Counted from the first letter of the stretch, positions 31,915 through 45,700 are shown. The stretch: DNA of 64,000 nucleotides from Guyanagaster necrorhizus (GCF_019112545.1 NW_025064884.1:1228141-1292140), one strand, 5' to 3'. Numbers and translations are program-made. Notes: generated by a model not told the origin, from the sequence alone.

Positions 31915-33161
31915 AAGATATTCATGCATGATCACAACACGTGACGAACGACAGTTGAGCCTTATCTCTTTGTTGTCACTGGGTTTTACATACCCTGTCG
32001 AATTAAAGAGCTTTTACCTCGATGAACTTAACAGATCATTAATGCGTTGCGTCATAACGTTTCGGTCTTGGGGGTGTCAAATAAGGGCCAAAGGTTTATA
32101 GGAAGATTGCTGCAGTGTGGCTTCAGAATTTCATGGCCTTTATAACTCATGCGAGTGCCGTCATCTCCATACTCAGAAAAATGCCTCGCATTGATGACAG
32201 GGTATATGGCCAAGGTCGAGGTCATCGACCAGAAAAGCTAGATGAGTTTCAAGTCTTCAGCTAGACGGCAGTAGGTTGCGCTTATATCGAGAATATCGTG
32301 GCTGGTACAGGACGCATTCGTGGCGGCATTGATGGGCTTGTCTCCAGCACTGGTCACTCCGGAAAGAATGTCAAGGATTCTCGCAAAACGGATAGATGGT
32401 GGTCATCGTTTGAGCCTTGGAATTTCTATTTTGGTGCATGGCATATTATTTTTCCACACTTGCATCTCCTTTACTATCAATCCGAGTCTGCAATACGAGC
32501 TCTGACCCACTGGTACTACTGACGTCACCCTGATCGTTCTCGGAGTGCGATTGTCGAAGGGAAGGCTGGGAAGATATAGCCCAGAGATGGGTCTGTACAA
32601 TGGATACACAGATTGACATCGATATCGATGCCGCATTCGATGGCTGTGTGACTTGGTACTAATAAATTTAACAGACGCTGTGAAAAAAGATCAGAAATAT
32701 TCCTGATGATGGGAGTAACTGGGGTATAAGAAACTTCTTTCGATGTACCTGTTGGACGAGAGAAGATAGATGGATGTTGACCGCAACAACTGTATAGCAT
32801 AGTGAGTGATAAATCCACTATAGTCTTCCTTCTTCTCTCAGTTTACTCTGAGGGTACCCTTAAACATTGTATAGTTCGTTTCAATATCAAATTGATACCA
32901 GCGCGTCAGAATCTCTTCCGCTCCAACTTCAAGTTGGCTTGAAGGATTTTTTTTGGAACCGGTGGAACTGAATCATGGTGATTCATTTGATGCCTCCATG
33001 CACTGACGACGATTGAAATCATAGCTGGACTGCCTTTCAACTAGGGTTGAACCGCTTTGGGTATTACGGCGCCTTCTCTCAGATTTCTCACGGTGACTGT
33101 TGAAAATATATGTACAGGTTCTTTCCCTTCAGGATCAGTAAAAGGAACCCAGATACAATAT
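31915..33161. other. intergenic region without a recognisable gene
   Basis: About 1.25 kb. A plus frame at 32320-32505 contains a hydrophobic segment (LGISILVHGILFFHTCISF), but no start, intron chain or relative is evident. It could be a decayed membrane-protein exon. Confidence 0.35.
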
Positions 33162-34532
33162 GCAGCCCGTCCCCGCAGATTATCCCATAGAAAGGCTGTA
33201 AGTTATAATCTTGAAATTGAGTGGTATGAATTGAATCATATCATTTCAGGTCGGGACCTTTGGTTCGTCAAGTTTTGTGTCTAATCTATTCAGAACCTAA
33301 CACAGCAATCCAGATCGTTGCCTATCTCTTGCATTGGGGACTCTTCGGGACTCTTTCTGTGCAGCTATGTGCGTTGCTCTGAGCCATTCTAGCAGATTGT
33401 TCCTTATGCATTCTCGTTAGATTTGTATTATCTGGCATTTCCGAAAGACAGAAAATTTACAAAATATCTCGTCTATGGCATCTACATTGCCGAGTTCGTT
33501 CAGACGATGCTCGTCACCCGCGACGCCTTTGCAGAGTTCGGGTACGGCTTCGGTGACATTAATACCCTGACTGGAATATATTTTAATTGGCTAACTGTCC
33601 CCATCATGAGTGCTGCTGGTGCGTGCAGCACGTTCTGCTCATTTTCTGTTACTTATCATGAATACAGCTGCTGGTGTCGGGCACGTCTTCTATGCGTACC
33701 GAATTTACATATTGTCGAAGTCACGAACTGTCCCCATATTCATCATCTGTGTTCGTTGCCGTGACCTTTTTCTGTTCCGGTATAGCTCATCTATTTACAG
33801 GTGTCCTTGACTAGTTCTGTAGCAGCTATAGTCACAGGCGTCTACTGTTTCCAAGCAGGCAACATCACTGAACCCAATAACCGGATGATGTCCATCGCTG
33901 TCGGGGTATGTAATCGTCTAGGCGTCCCGAGTTCATTGTACTGACTCGTGCATAGATTTGGTGCGGAGCCTCCGCTCTGTGTGATATCGTCATCGCTATC
34001 TTTATGACTTACTACGTGAGCTTCTCCCTTCTTTCGGTTATCTTTCATTGGCATTGATGCTGTTTCGCAGCTTATACGCAGCAGTACTAGTTTTCCCCAG
34101 ACCCGAATTCTGATCACAAAACTAATTCGTCTCACTATTGAAACGGGATCTGTGACGGGTATTCGCTCCCTACTACCCACCGTTGTCACAAGATTAACCC
34201 TACGTTTAGCTGTTGTTGCTCTGGTCAACCTTATCCTCTTTTTTGCCTTCCCTCATCAGGTTTTCTACGCGACACCAGCCCTCATCATGCCCAAGCTGTA
34301 TGCTAATACCGTCTATATGGTGCTGAATTCACGAATCCGAATTATGGGTGGACGTGATACCTATACTACGTCTTCTACCGATATGAGCATTACGTCAACT
34401 ATGATAGAGGATATCACCTCACATTCAACACAGGGCACACGGAGAACGGACGAGGTGCAAGGACGAGTGTCGTTGGTGGCGATATTCAACGATGGTTGTG
34501 AAATGGGTCATATGAATGTCGGTCCGCGATGA
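33162..34532 (+). CDS. seven-helix membrane protein of the agaricomycete DUF6534 type, 320 aa
   Basis: Integral membrane protein of unknown function from a family greatly expanded in mushrooms. Nine exons (33162-33199, 33250-33262, 33314-33368, 33421-33618, 33668-33750, 33801-33905, 33956-34015, 34071-34158, 34210-34532) join to 963 nt. The second exon is 13 nt. The reading MQPVPADYPIERLSGPL then IVAYLLHWGLFGTLSVQLY gives the usual N-terminal helix, followed by YYLAFPKDRKFTK, the GHVFYAYRIYILSKS loop, a helix with WCGASALCDIVIAIFMTYY, and the hallmark C-terminal PKLYANTVYMVLNSRIRI. After the last helix comes a Ser/Thr-rich cytosolic tail. Family assignment is from memory of its pattern. Confidence 0.82.
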
Positions 34533-36011
34533 TTCCTGCGCTTTATTGGGGCTGATTTCCTCCCTTCAAGGACAAACCACAGGACGAAAGAATGAGCCTT
34601 CCTGGCGCGTAACTGTTAGAGTACGTTCATGTGTTCGGCAACTCGCTTTTATTTATTTATTGTCTTATTGTCTGTTTCGCCTTCTAATATGGTCTTTCCT
34701 TCTAATTCTTCGTCTAGACCATCAATTTGTTCTCTATCTGTCCCTCGATTCATGCTATGCTACGATGGAAATGTGCTCCTCGTCCTTTGGTTTCTTATGT
34801 GGTGTCCAATGTTACCTCGGAGACGTCTGTGCTCCAGCATCCTATGTCCACAAGAGTAAGGTCGATTTACAACGTTCCGTCTCCCCAATAACACAAGGGG
34901 TCAAGTTCGTGTTACCACGGATCCTCACTGTCCATTGTCTTGATGATCATTTGAGGATTTTATGAATATTTTTGGACCACAACTTCGCTTATCACAGTAC
35001 TGAGAACATCGCCCTGCTTGGCGACTTTTTCACAGGGATTATCTCGGCGAAACTGGAATCGTCGTCACAGGCTTGCGTAAGTATCTAGAGTTCGCAGTGC
35101 TGAAGCATGTTTGTATGAAACAGATGTCTACTAATAGTGCATCATCGCATACGGACCTTGCATGTTCCATCTAATCTCATCTGATCCTGTCTGATCGCAA
35201 CTGAGGTGTTGGCGTCGCTGCTTCGCCATCTGTCTGTTTGTTTCCGTCATTCCACGATCAAATCGACAATGCTATACGAATACTTATGGTACGCAAGCCT
35301 AGGTTCAAATTCCTGCGTTATTCTGGGTTCTGAGGAAGAACCCGATCAACGATTAAGTTTATGCAAGGATCGATTCTCCACGAACACAAGCAGAAAAATC
35401 GTGGTCGATATGCCTTTTGACTTTGGGATGGTCCTTTAGCAAGCGGTCGGTGCCCCACGTAGAGCTTGATCCAAACCCAAGAGTCAGATTATTAATTCAT
35501 ATCTGGTAAATGCTAGGATGGGCCATTGATACAAATTGTACCGACTATATACTTCTTTCTTCTCAAATCAAGACTCGCTTGCAGTAGTTCTTGACAGATT
35601 TGTCGTAGCGTGTCAATGAATGCTAGCGACCGGCTTCTTCTGAAGTAACCGATATCACGCTTGCATCTTTTTGGGCTCGGCACGACCGTGCCGCTTCTTA
35701 TTTGCGCATGCCTTAGCCCACGGTTGGCGAACCGAAGGAAGCGAAAACGTTTATATTTCGACCGTGAATGGCTTTTAGTATTTCTTCCAGGACCTTTACC
35801 TCCCTTGTAACCTCTCCGCCGTTGTCTTTCGGTGGGAAGCGCCCTTCCGCAGAATGCAAGGCCTGGAGGCGGATTTGATGAGGTGCCGGCCATCCATGTG
35901 GGATCATTTTTTATTGATTCATACCTTTTCGTGATATTAGGGTTTTGGAAGGACGAGTTGGATCTCCTGCACCTGTTCTCACCCCCAGACCTAACTTTCT
36001 CAGCGACCACT
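34533..36011. other. intergenic region between the DUF6534-type gene and the Zn2Cys6 gene
   Basis: About 1.5 kb. Frames of 149 codons (34516-34965, plus) and 191 codons (36088-35513, minus, antisense to the start of the next gene) have no supporting features. No repeat or tRNA seen. Confidence 0.35.
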
Positions 36012-39000
36012 ATGATGCGCAAAGGCGAATCTTCGAGCTCAGGCTCTGCTGCTGCCAAGAAGCGCCGTCTGCCACGGGCATGCGACATGTGTAAACGAAA
36101 GAAAGGTAGATTCTAACTGATATCTTGAACTGCCGGCTGATAAACTGATGGCCTGTCTTGTAGTTCGCTGTACGCGGCACTTTCGTATTCATCGCAAACG
36201 CTTCTCAATTCATGCTTTACAGGCGACAGCGAGCAAATGCCGGGAAAACGGTGCACGAACTGTATCAGCTTCAATTACACATGCACACATATCGAAGCCT
36301 TGAATGTAACGTACTCTGATTTATGTCCCTGATTTTCGTATAACATGTCCTACGTCAGAGCATGGGATCGGCGAAGGGGTACGCTTCTTTGCCTAACGAT
36401 CGTCGCCGCTACACGAAAAGTAACCAACTGAACTAGTTACGTGCAACGGCTTGAAAGGCGGCTCAGAAAACTAGAGTCATTGTTCAAACGTGTTAGTTGT
36501 TCTCTCCTTCTCTACCAGTGGAAGGTTGCTCATCTCGCTACTCAGTTCCTACCCGACGTCGATATGGACACTGAACTGACAGAAGGTTCCACAGATGATG
36601 AATCGTCTAGTTCAAAGTTTTCGCGGACAGAATACTATGACCAAAGGGTGTCAGTTCTGAGCAATGAGGTGAACAGGCTTCTCTCAATGTCCCCAGAGAA
36701 GCACTTCTTTGGAAAATCATGGTAGGGTTTGCCTTTAATGATTACATTTCCTTGCTAAAATCTCTTCCACAGTTGCATCCCTTACATCCCCTTGATAATA
36801 CAAAAGAGGGCCCAGTACCTCGGAAAGGAAAAAATAGATCCGATACATCAAACTCTTTCCATAAAACGGCGAGAACAATTTTGGGATGTCCAATCAGTGG
36901 GTGCATTTCATAAGTCATGCAATTCGTTTGTTCAATTAAATGCAACAGTATTATTCTCTAAAAATAGATGACTCCTTGCCCGATTATCTCTTCCCTGACG
37001 AAGACCTCATGTCAGCCCTTGTAGATCTCTACTTCACCTATCACAACTGCTATCTGCCCCTTCTGCATCGGCCCACGTTCGAGAACGACATGAATGCTGG
37101 TTTACATCTGAGCGATTATATGTTCGCGGGTACTTTACTCCTCGTATGTGCCCTTGGCGCGCGGAACTCGTATGATCCGCGGGTCTTTGACGAGTGCAAC
37201 GGGGAAGCAGGTTGGCAATGGTTTGAACAAATAACACCATTTCGATCATCATTACACGATAGAAGTGCCACAACCCTTTACGAACTTCAGATACACTGTG
37301 TACGTCTCCTGTCATTCAACTAGAGCAAATCAATGGCTAACACGTGTCTCAGCTATCTTCGTTGTACCTAGAGTCAGTAGGCCTCTGGGAGTCTGTTTGG
37401 ACGCAAGTGGGCCTAGCGTTGCGCTTGGCCCAGAATGTTGGCGCGCATATGCATCGCAATAACCCTCCGAATGCCAGAGACGAACTGTGGAAGCGCGTGT
37501 TTTGGTATATCTTCTCTCACTCTTGTTCTGGATTGCTTTAAAATGTTATGTAGGGTCCTTATGTTCCTCGACGTGTCGTTAGCATGCCTTTACGGACACG
37601 CCGTAACTCTGCATTACGAAGAGTAAGCAACGATCTTTCCTTTCCTTCTGTGTCTGTTATGAAACGCCTATCCTCAGCTTTGATCTCGACTTCCCATTGG
37701 AATGCGATGACGCGTTTTGGAACCATCCGGATCCTACGCTGAATTTCACTCAACCGTCACAGCAGCCCAGCCAGATCTCCTTTTTTGTGTATCTGTTAAA
37801 ATTGGTGAATATCATGAGCTACATCAAAGATATCGTTGTCCGTGCATTCCATGTTGTATCTTGATTTTAGACTAAGAATACCTTAGTATTATACTAGGAA
37901 ACCGCTCATGGTCCTTGATGGTCAACATCGTCCTCCTGAGACTGAGATTGTATCCAACATCGACTCAGTCTTAGATCGGTGGGTGAACTCTATCCCAGGC
38001 CACTGTGTGTACTTCCCTCCGTTTTGTATGGATAGTCTGGCTAAACATTTACAGTACGATGGGATCCTGGCCGGAAGGAACAGCTTTTCTTCCATCAGTC
38101 TGGATTTTTATACATAACCTATCAATACACCCGGATATTGCTGCACAGACCGTACATCCCACAGACCTTCGACAGAAAAACTCCCTTGACTCTATATCCT
38201 TCAGTTGCGACCTGCATGGAGGCGGCGATGTCGTGTTTGGACGTCATCAATGTGCAGAAACAGAGAGGATACATCGAGTCATTGAGTGTAGTTGTACGTC
38301 TGAGGTCTTCTCCTTTTGCAATCAATCTGTATTGATGTAAACAGGCCTTTGTGAACTCGGCCACTCTGGTACTTCTGCTGATCTTTTGGAGCGGATATGG
38401 TTCAGGCAACGATCCATCGGCAAGCAGAGAAATGCAGAGCGTTTTCGTTTGTATGGAGATGATGAAGGCGATCGAAGATCGGTAAGTACATCTCGTCAAT
38501 GTTGAGAACGAATGCATCTGATTTTGGATGTAGGCTGCCTTCTGCAGGCGCTTTCTGGTGAGTAACTCTATGACTGCGTGAGAAGTTAGATGTTGAAACG
38601 GAAGGCTTAACAGGGACGTGCTTTCGGAGTTAGTTTCTTCCGAACTGTCCAATGAGGCCCCTCAGTCGGCGAGTCTTGTACAGCCATCAACGTACAAGAA
38701 GCGTCCTCGAGAGGCCCCTCAGCCCCAGGGCCCCATGCAATCCCAGTCGTACTATCCGACGGAATTTCTGCCGTCGCAGGAGTTTGTATCCCCGGATACA
38801 TGGACGTCCCAACTCACGCTGGAGACACAGCCGCTAGTAACGTACTCATCATCGACGTCAGGATCCACGGCATACGTACCGTCGACGGAATATAATCCAC
38901 TAGCCACTTACGTACAGGATTCGACTGCTTATACGCCGGCTCCTCAACCATTCTTCCCCGACATATGGTCAACGGAAGGAAACCCTGAGTGAGTAGCGGC

Positions 39001-39086
39001 CGCTTGTTGGTCGACTTTGTGCTGATTATTTTGCCAATAGCGCTAGCTTTGACCTGGAATCTTTCTTTTATCACCCAAATCGTTGA
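36012..39086 (+). CDS. Zn2Cys6 fungal transcription factor with fungal_trans middle homology domain
   Basis: Nuclear regulator binding CGG-type sites. The binuclear cluster is at residues 24-60: CDMCKRKKVRCDSE then CTNCISFNYTC. A linker coiled coil follows (YVQRLERRLRKLESLFKR). The fungal-specific middle domain is clear: FPDEDLMSALVDLYF, YLPLLHRPTFEND, VCALGARNS, AQNVGAHMHRNNP, ELWKRVFW, then HLRWDPGRKEQLFF and YTRILLHRPYIPQ. About 17 exons; safe ones include 36012-36105, 36164-36169 (6 nt), 36223-36305, 36359-36378, 36437-36491, 36546-36721, 36773-36896, 36949-37299, 37353-37504, 37554-37622, 37678-37804, 38055-38293, 38345-38481, 38534-38557, 38614-38988 and 39041-39086. Between 37805 and about 37900 I could not join frames cleanly: either a 15-nt exon (37867 on) is used or there is a lesion. 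Target genes unknown. Confidence 0.87.
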
Positions 39087-39666
39087 AACAAAACCCTGCA
39101 ATCTGTAGATTATCTCTCATTTAGAATCTGTATCTTAGGGAGGACTGTATGTCGTTGTATTAACAGAAATCATTGCTGACCGCCTGACTCTTGTCGATTC
39201 TTCGGGGTACCGTCAAGTCTGAGTGTCTCAACCGTCGCGTCTGAATGCGATTGTTTGCTTTAGCCCACGCTGGTTTCAAAATCTCGACTTGCGTTTAAAA
39301 TAAAGCCAATAACGAGAACGTATTCAGTCCGAGTCGACGTCTGCTGAGTGATCTGACGGAATCGAAGCGCGTTGCCGTTCTGCAGTTCGTTTTACCACTG
39401 AGGAACCGTTTCGCCGCTGAATGGTCGACACTATCCATCAGATTTTCTCGCTTGTTACTACCTGATGGTAAGCTTGCACATCGCCCGCGCGTTCCTCTGT
39501 TCTGAACTCATGGATCTGTGTGTTCCTGTTATTGGTTTTGTAATGTCCGAGTCAGCGTGCACCGAGATACTATGAATGATACTTCGACCGAATAAATGGT
39601 ACAAACGGCAACCTGTAACTAACCTAATTTAAAGCGGATACAATAAAGATTAAGGCGTTCAATCAT
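39087..39666. other. intergenic region between convergent genes
   Basis: About 580 bp shared by the 3' ends of the Zn2Cys6 gene and the F-box gene. Nothing else seen. Confidence 0.4.
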
Positions 39667-42337
39667 CTATTTATCAGAATCCGACGCATCAGAGCCCGAT
39701 TCTGTGTTCTCCTGTTCGGCTTCACCGTCCTTGTCTTCAGTGCTCCCATGTGAGTCGTCAGAATCGGCGTCAACGACCGAGTCAGATTCCGTGCTCGAGC
39801 TCAAATCCGAGTCTCCCTCAAAGCCCCGATACATGTCAAGCAAATCATACAGGTAGGTGTCAAAGTCAAAAAGTGCAACGTGCATAGTTTCCATCTGTCC
39901 TTCCAATGCAAAAGCAGGGGTCCCGTATGCCGCATAATAATCCTGGTCCAACTTCGGCTGACGGATACCATGCCTTTATGTACGTGAGTAACAAGTGCAA
40001 GGTAGGTCGGTGGACGGGACATACGACAATAGAATGTGATTCTCCACGTTCCACGTCCCCGTGTCTTTATAACCACCAAGACGTTCCATAGGAAGGTCAT
40101 GGCAGTGGATACACTTCCAAACAGTTTTTCCCATTGGTCGAATGTCATAATAGTTAATGGGAATGTCGTCGTCTGAAAGGAAAATCTCAACATGTCGCGA
40201 GAATCTACCACTGTCCCAGAAATGGCGTTCGAATACATGTATGGCCTGAAAAAGAGAGCAAATAAGCGAGTGTTCCAAGAACTACGCAAGAGGCTCACAT
40301 ATTCCCGCCAATTGTACAATATGAACATTTTCGAATATCTGGTAATCGGGTCGCTTTCACAGAGGAGGCAGTCAAATCGAGCGTCTGCATCATCCATGTC
40401 CTGGACAGTTGCAGTACTCGGGTCAAGTTCGACCAGTTGTATGATGGTCTCAACTATCGTCTTGAACTTGTCATTTTTTGCAAGGCAGGTCGTATTCCAG
40501 GGGACTCGCCAGCGCCATCGTTCATGGACAAGGTGAGAAGATTCGTCTGTCACCGAGCCACGTTTGTAACCAAGCGATGTGCACGCGTGAGTCAACATTT
40601 GAGGGTAAAAGAGAGGCACGAGCTCGCATTTGCCACCGTCATCCTCGTGGCCCCGATGCAGCCGATAGGATGAAACTGGGATAGTGCTGCAAGATGTACA
40701 AATCAACACATTACGTGCCAATTTTAAGTGTTTAAGGTAGGGAGTCTGTGAATCGGGCCCAACAATAAATTGGGACAACAAGCGACGGACGTAACCCCGC
40801 CAGCGTTGGCAAAGATAGGGTATTTGGGGAACTACCGCGGAGAAACTCTGTATGTTCACCACGACTTCCGAAGGGAGCTCCAAAACCTCACGCACGGGAG
40901 AGAAGGTACAGAAGTCGGCGATGGTGGGAAAGAAATGCTTAAGAGGATAATTCGTCGATTCATTCTTGTACTGACGAAGCACGGCAACGGCGACTGCTTT
41001 GCGTGTGTTGATCAGAGCCTCACGCTCTCTGGCAAGATGCTTAGCCCTCATTGACTCTGCCCAATGAACCATCTCGCCCTTGATATTGGCCCAGGCTGTA
41101 TGATTCATTAATGAAGACCTCACGGTTTAGCTTCCAACAACATACCGCGATCAGTCAAAGGACTATTCTTTTTCACAAGAGGGTGCTCAGCAAAAGAATC
41201 GGGAAGCTCGACGCTTTGGAGATCTTTCTCATATCCAAGCTCCTTCAGTTTATCATAGATACTAGACGTTCCATCAGAAACACCGAAGTACTGTGGAGGG
41301 AACACTGACGCTGCTTTCCTGCTCTTTTTCAATGCATCGATCTCGTCCTGTCGATCACGCACACGTTGATTGTGCCACTGTGTGCAAATAACTGCATGCT
41401 ATCAAAAAGTCAAAACGAATTTGAACGTGAGTGAAACCGGCGGAGCCTACATTACGATGCTCGAGCATATATGCAGACCGTTCTGCTTCGAATTGCGCAT
41501 GTTCAACATCCGAGATGATAGTTGAGATCTTGGTCCAAATTGCGTCATATTCATATCGCAAAGCGAAACGATCAAGATGTTTGCGTGTCTGGCGTTGATA
41601 CACTAAACAACGATATTATTTTAACCACCACCTGCATGAGCAAAAGGAGTGACGTACTGGTATGATGGGTAGGGATAAAATTAAAGACGTTCTGAATCAT
41701 TGATTTCTCTGAGCTCGTAGCTTCATAGAGAAGTTCATCTAGTCCGACCAGCCTGCAAACCCAGGCATATGAGAAAAGCCCCCCCAAAATAAATGAATTT
41801 TGACGTGACGCACCGCGTTTTGGCACAAGCAGGACATAGACGTGCCTTCAGATACATATCAGGATGCCGAACGATCTTCGTGCAGTACTACAATCAAAAC
41901 AGATTAGATACAGTCCAAGGCCCATACTACTCACGTACGTGACATTCTGCCATAAACGCGAGATTAACCCATGCAGGCTCCGACATAGTGGGATAAGGCC
42001 CCGGAAACCCTTCAAGGTTCGAGCGTGCCGATTTCCATGCGCATATAGTCGATCTGCTCATGAGAACCCTTCGAAAATCCTTGCTGAGACGCGCCAGATG
42101 CAAGAGATCCAATGGATTGAGCAAGCCAAAGATCTTTCCGTTCATTCTTCGGTCCATGCCGCGTGAAAGGGAAACGAGACTCACCTCGAGAAGGATATCT
42201 AGGGGCAGCTCCACGAATGCGGAGAGCTTTCCTACAGAGCGCCGGCCGCCCTTAACGGCCCGCACAACGGCCTTTACAGGAATGTTCTCTTTGCCTTCGT
42301 CATCGACGGCCTTGCGGCGCTTGCGCGGTGGTGGCAT
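39667..42337 (-). CDS. F-box protein, 739 aa, with cysteine pairs and an acidic Ser-rich C-terminal tail
   Basis: Putative SCF adaptor of a large mushroom-specific group. Nine exons join in frame (2220 nt): 42337-42185, 42133-41939, 41887-41814, 41752-41658, 41602-41451, 41398-41146, 41095-40299, 40245-40021 and 39942-39667. A basic N-terminus (MPPPRKRRK) precedes the F-box: FVELPLDILLEIFGLLNPLDLLHLARLSKD split by an intron. A Cys motif pair follows (AECHVYCTK...LCPACAKT), then long helical segments (HAQFEAERSAYMLEH) and a central region with two further Cys pairs (LICTSCSTIP, FDCLLCESDP) and KCIHCHDL near residue 630. The last 60 residues are Asp/Glu/Ser-rich. The Cys pairs may bind zinc (inference). 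Confidence 0.85.
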
Positions 42338-42727
42338 GGAACGCTCTGAGTGATGGAGGAAAGGAGGCAAAAAAAGCGTGGGACTCGGCAGTCCCGGCAC
42401 TGACGCGCAAATGTTAAACGCGTGACCGTGTCGATTGCTCTAAATAGTAATACTAATATTGACATTCAAATTATTCAAAATTTGCATTTCTTCCTTCGTT
42501 CACTCGCTACAAACTATTTAGTATAAGACAGAATCGAACAGTTATATACCCATCTTTAGATTTCTTTTAGGCGTAAGAGAGAGGGCTAGGAGTGGGTGGG
42601 AGGGTAGAGAAAGTAGATCGATCTAAACACACAAGAGGTACACACACTATTTCCAAATAAGAGATGAGGAGATATAAAAATGAAGGATAGGACGAATGTC
42701 AAGCACAGTGGGAACTGCCCACTGCCA
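42338..42727. other. intergenic region between two minus-strand genes
   Basis: About 390 bp: promoter of the F-box gene and 3' flank of the OPT gene. Purine-rich GAGAGGG stretches around 42580-42620 but no defined motif. Confidence 0.35.
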
Positions 42728-45700
42728 TTAATATGATGGCCAGGGTATACCACCTTCAGGTATAGTTCTTAGCGGAGTCCGATTGTAATCAGCCGCTGCA
42801 GAGCCTCGTCAGAATGTCTCCAATAGACAGAGTATTGCATACTCACTATTCATATATACATTGTTTCCCCACCAATTCAGCGACACGCCTCCGTTCGGGA
42901 ACTAAAATAGATGATCAGCACATACAGCCCGGCCTTCTGCAGTGTGTACTCACTTGTAGAGTGAAGAAAATAAATATCAGCCCCAACACTGTTCCACAGT
43001 CCAGGGCTGCACTCGTAACATAGTTGAACTTGCTCCACCACGCAAAGTTCCTCTTCCTAATCATATACTGGAACACAACACCGACGACGAACCAACTCGA
43101 ATAGTTTATCCCAGTCGCAGGAGGTATTCCAGAGACACCATTCAATACGATTGGAGTAGACACATATTTTGCCCATGAATTCGGATGCCGTCGTTGCCAT
43201 AACCAAAAGGGCAGTGGCAGGAAAGCGCCAACGATAATCGCGTATAGATGAGGATGGTAGATCGAACCAGTGCCAAACTGCCTCGTAGGGCCAATAAGGC
43301 CCCACACCGCTGAGGCCGTATAAAAGACTTGGTTGTGCGGACACGTAAGGTTACTCTTTTGATGTTCCGAACAAATGTCGGGGACATTTGCGAATATCCA
43401 AGTCTTCACGCCAACTTGCACGAACGCGGCTAATACCGTGCCTACCAATTGGACTGTTTCCAAGTTAGCATTGATAAATGACAAAGGGAGTGTGGCTTAC
43501 CAACAAATGTGGCTCTTGGCGGCACTTTGATATAGTGACCCAACTTCAAGTCCTGAACGAATGATGTAGCCTCCGTCAATGTCTGGACGGAATACGATTT
43601 GAACACCATATTTGCGAGCGGGTTTCCTGGTACAAGCGTTCCAGGGATGATTTGAGCTAAGATGTTCAGGGTGATCTATGTATCGTCAGAACTCGTTATC
43701 TCATCAGGTAGGTTTACGGCTTACTCCTTGACCAGTCATGGCGTAGATAAAGCCACTTGGTAGAATGTAGATGATAGGTAAAAGCAATGCCAGGAGTAAG
43801 GCGTAGACAGGCACTCCAGTATTCCATACTTCGACGGCAACGATTGCTAGAGAGAAGAAAGCGACGAAAGAGATGATATACCACCAGTCTGGGACCTCAG
43901 GATAGTTCCTCATTAATTTGGCGTGAATATCGTCCTTCTCGATCCGCATCTTTTTGACGCCGTTCAAGAGAGACTTGCCGTGATACAGGATGGTGTGTGT
44001 GATAACACATGTGCACAGAGCAAACGCGATCAGGTAGCACATGGCATAGGTTGCCGGGAGATAAAGAGGCGAGTAGTTATAGTAGGCTTCGCTGTCGAAA
44101 GTATCGTCCTTCTGGAGGACAAGAGAAATGTTGTAGACATTCCCAAACCGATCGTAAGGCTCGTTTGCTGAAATAGGGAAATAGGAAAGATCCCACGACT
44201 ACAAGATCATTCCGGATGTCAAACAAAATAGCATGCCAGAACACAGACGGGACTTACGTTGGTGTAATACAGGATGGGCGTCAAAATCCAGTAAAAGACA
44301 ACAAACCCAACAGCTACGTGCACTTGGGCCCACCATGGAACTGCGCAGTAGTCATCAGATCGGTCCGATGCTGAATTGAAGGAAGAGCTTACCCATCAAC
44401 GGACTGCCAATCCAGCTGATCTGAGTCCAATCAAATGTCAGGACACTCATGCCCATACCACTGTACACCCCGAATAACTGGTTGACGGGAACATTGTTCG
44501 GCCAAGCCCAACATAAGAAGGAGAACACTGATACGGCAGAGAATAGAAAACCTGTGAAAGTCGGATAAGCACGACAACCCTGGGAAAAGTGAACCGCACA
44601 GACCGGGCACGAAAGACCAGAAGAAGACACCAATCATCATCCACATGAAAAACCTGAATCGCGTCATTCCAATCGTCCGTTCAGTGATACTCGGTATAAC
44701 ATCTTCAGAGTCTTCTTCGGCGTGCAGAGTGTTGAGTAAAGTGCATGCTACAAGGTTCTGAGGCCAGACCATAGAAGCAGGCCACACCAAAAAGCGTCGA
44801 CAGACGCCGGCCAAACCGAAACCAGTGAGCTGGGTGGCTAAAACGAGAACCAAACTGAACCAGTAGCCCAATTTCAAATCGTAGTATACTTCGGCAACCA
44901 CGATCGCGTAAAGAGCGTAGGGGTTGCTGACGGCGACGTTAGCCATGATGAACACAAGCACATGCTCCTTGATGTTCCATGGACCAGGATTGAGGGAAAA
45001 TTCAAAGGAAGGCGAGGCGGAAGGGGAAAGAGGAGCAAAGAGTGCGTGCAGTATTCTTCTGGGTGATAAGATGTACGCAAGGCGAACGATGAGAGGTGCC
45101 GGATACTGAGGGGCTACAGGCGGCGTAGGTACGAGAAAAGAGGGTATGTGAGGGAGTGGTATGCGATAGACAGTAATAGGGAGTGTGAAAGCAAGAAACT
45201 TGCCAAGGGGATAGGAGAGAAGTAGGAGGGCCAGAGGAACGACGGAAGGCGCGGGAGAGCGGAAATTGAAGAACACATTGAGAGCGCCACTGATTAGACA
45301 GAGGAAGAGCCCAACAAACCACATACGAAATGTTAAGGCGGGCATGTCCGGGTCGTCGATATTCGATACCGATGCCCGGACCTCAGGGTACGGCGAGTCC
45401 TCTTCTTCGATAGCATCGAAGTCAAAGTGCATTCTGTGTCAGTGATAAGCACCCACACATAGGGAACGGCAAAGAAGGGAGACACACTTGATACTCGCTT
45501 CCCGGCCTCCGTCGTGATCAATATCGTCAAAGTCGTCGTCAACATAGCTCTCCCCGATACTGGGGCTCCCCCTACTTGACTTGGTATGAAGTCGCATCTC
45601 CGCCTCCGCCTCAATGCCCTTCTCGCTTCCAGCGCTCGGCAGCGAGACATGTACCTCCACGGACGATTGGGGGGTCTGTCGCTGGATCCTCGTCATTCCA

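Noticed and set aside
35290..35330. possible tRNA T-arm (GGTTCAAATTCC)
   Set aside because: No D-arm, anticodon arm or acceptor stem can be paired around it.
35513..36088. 191-codon minus-strand open frame
   Set aside because: Antisense to the promoter and first exon of the Zn2Cys6 gene; very Arg/Ser-rich low-complexity composition and no domain.
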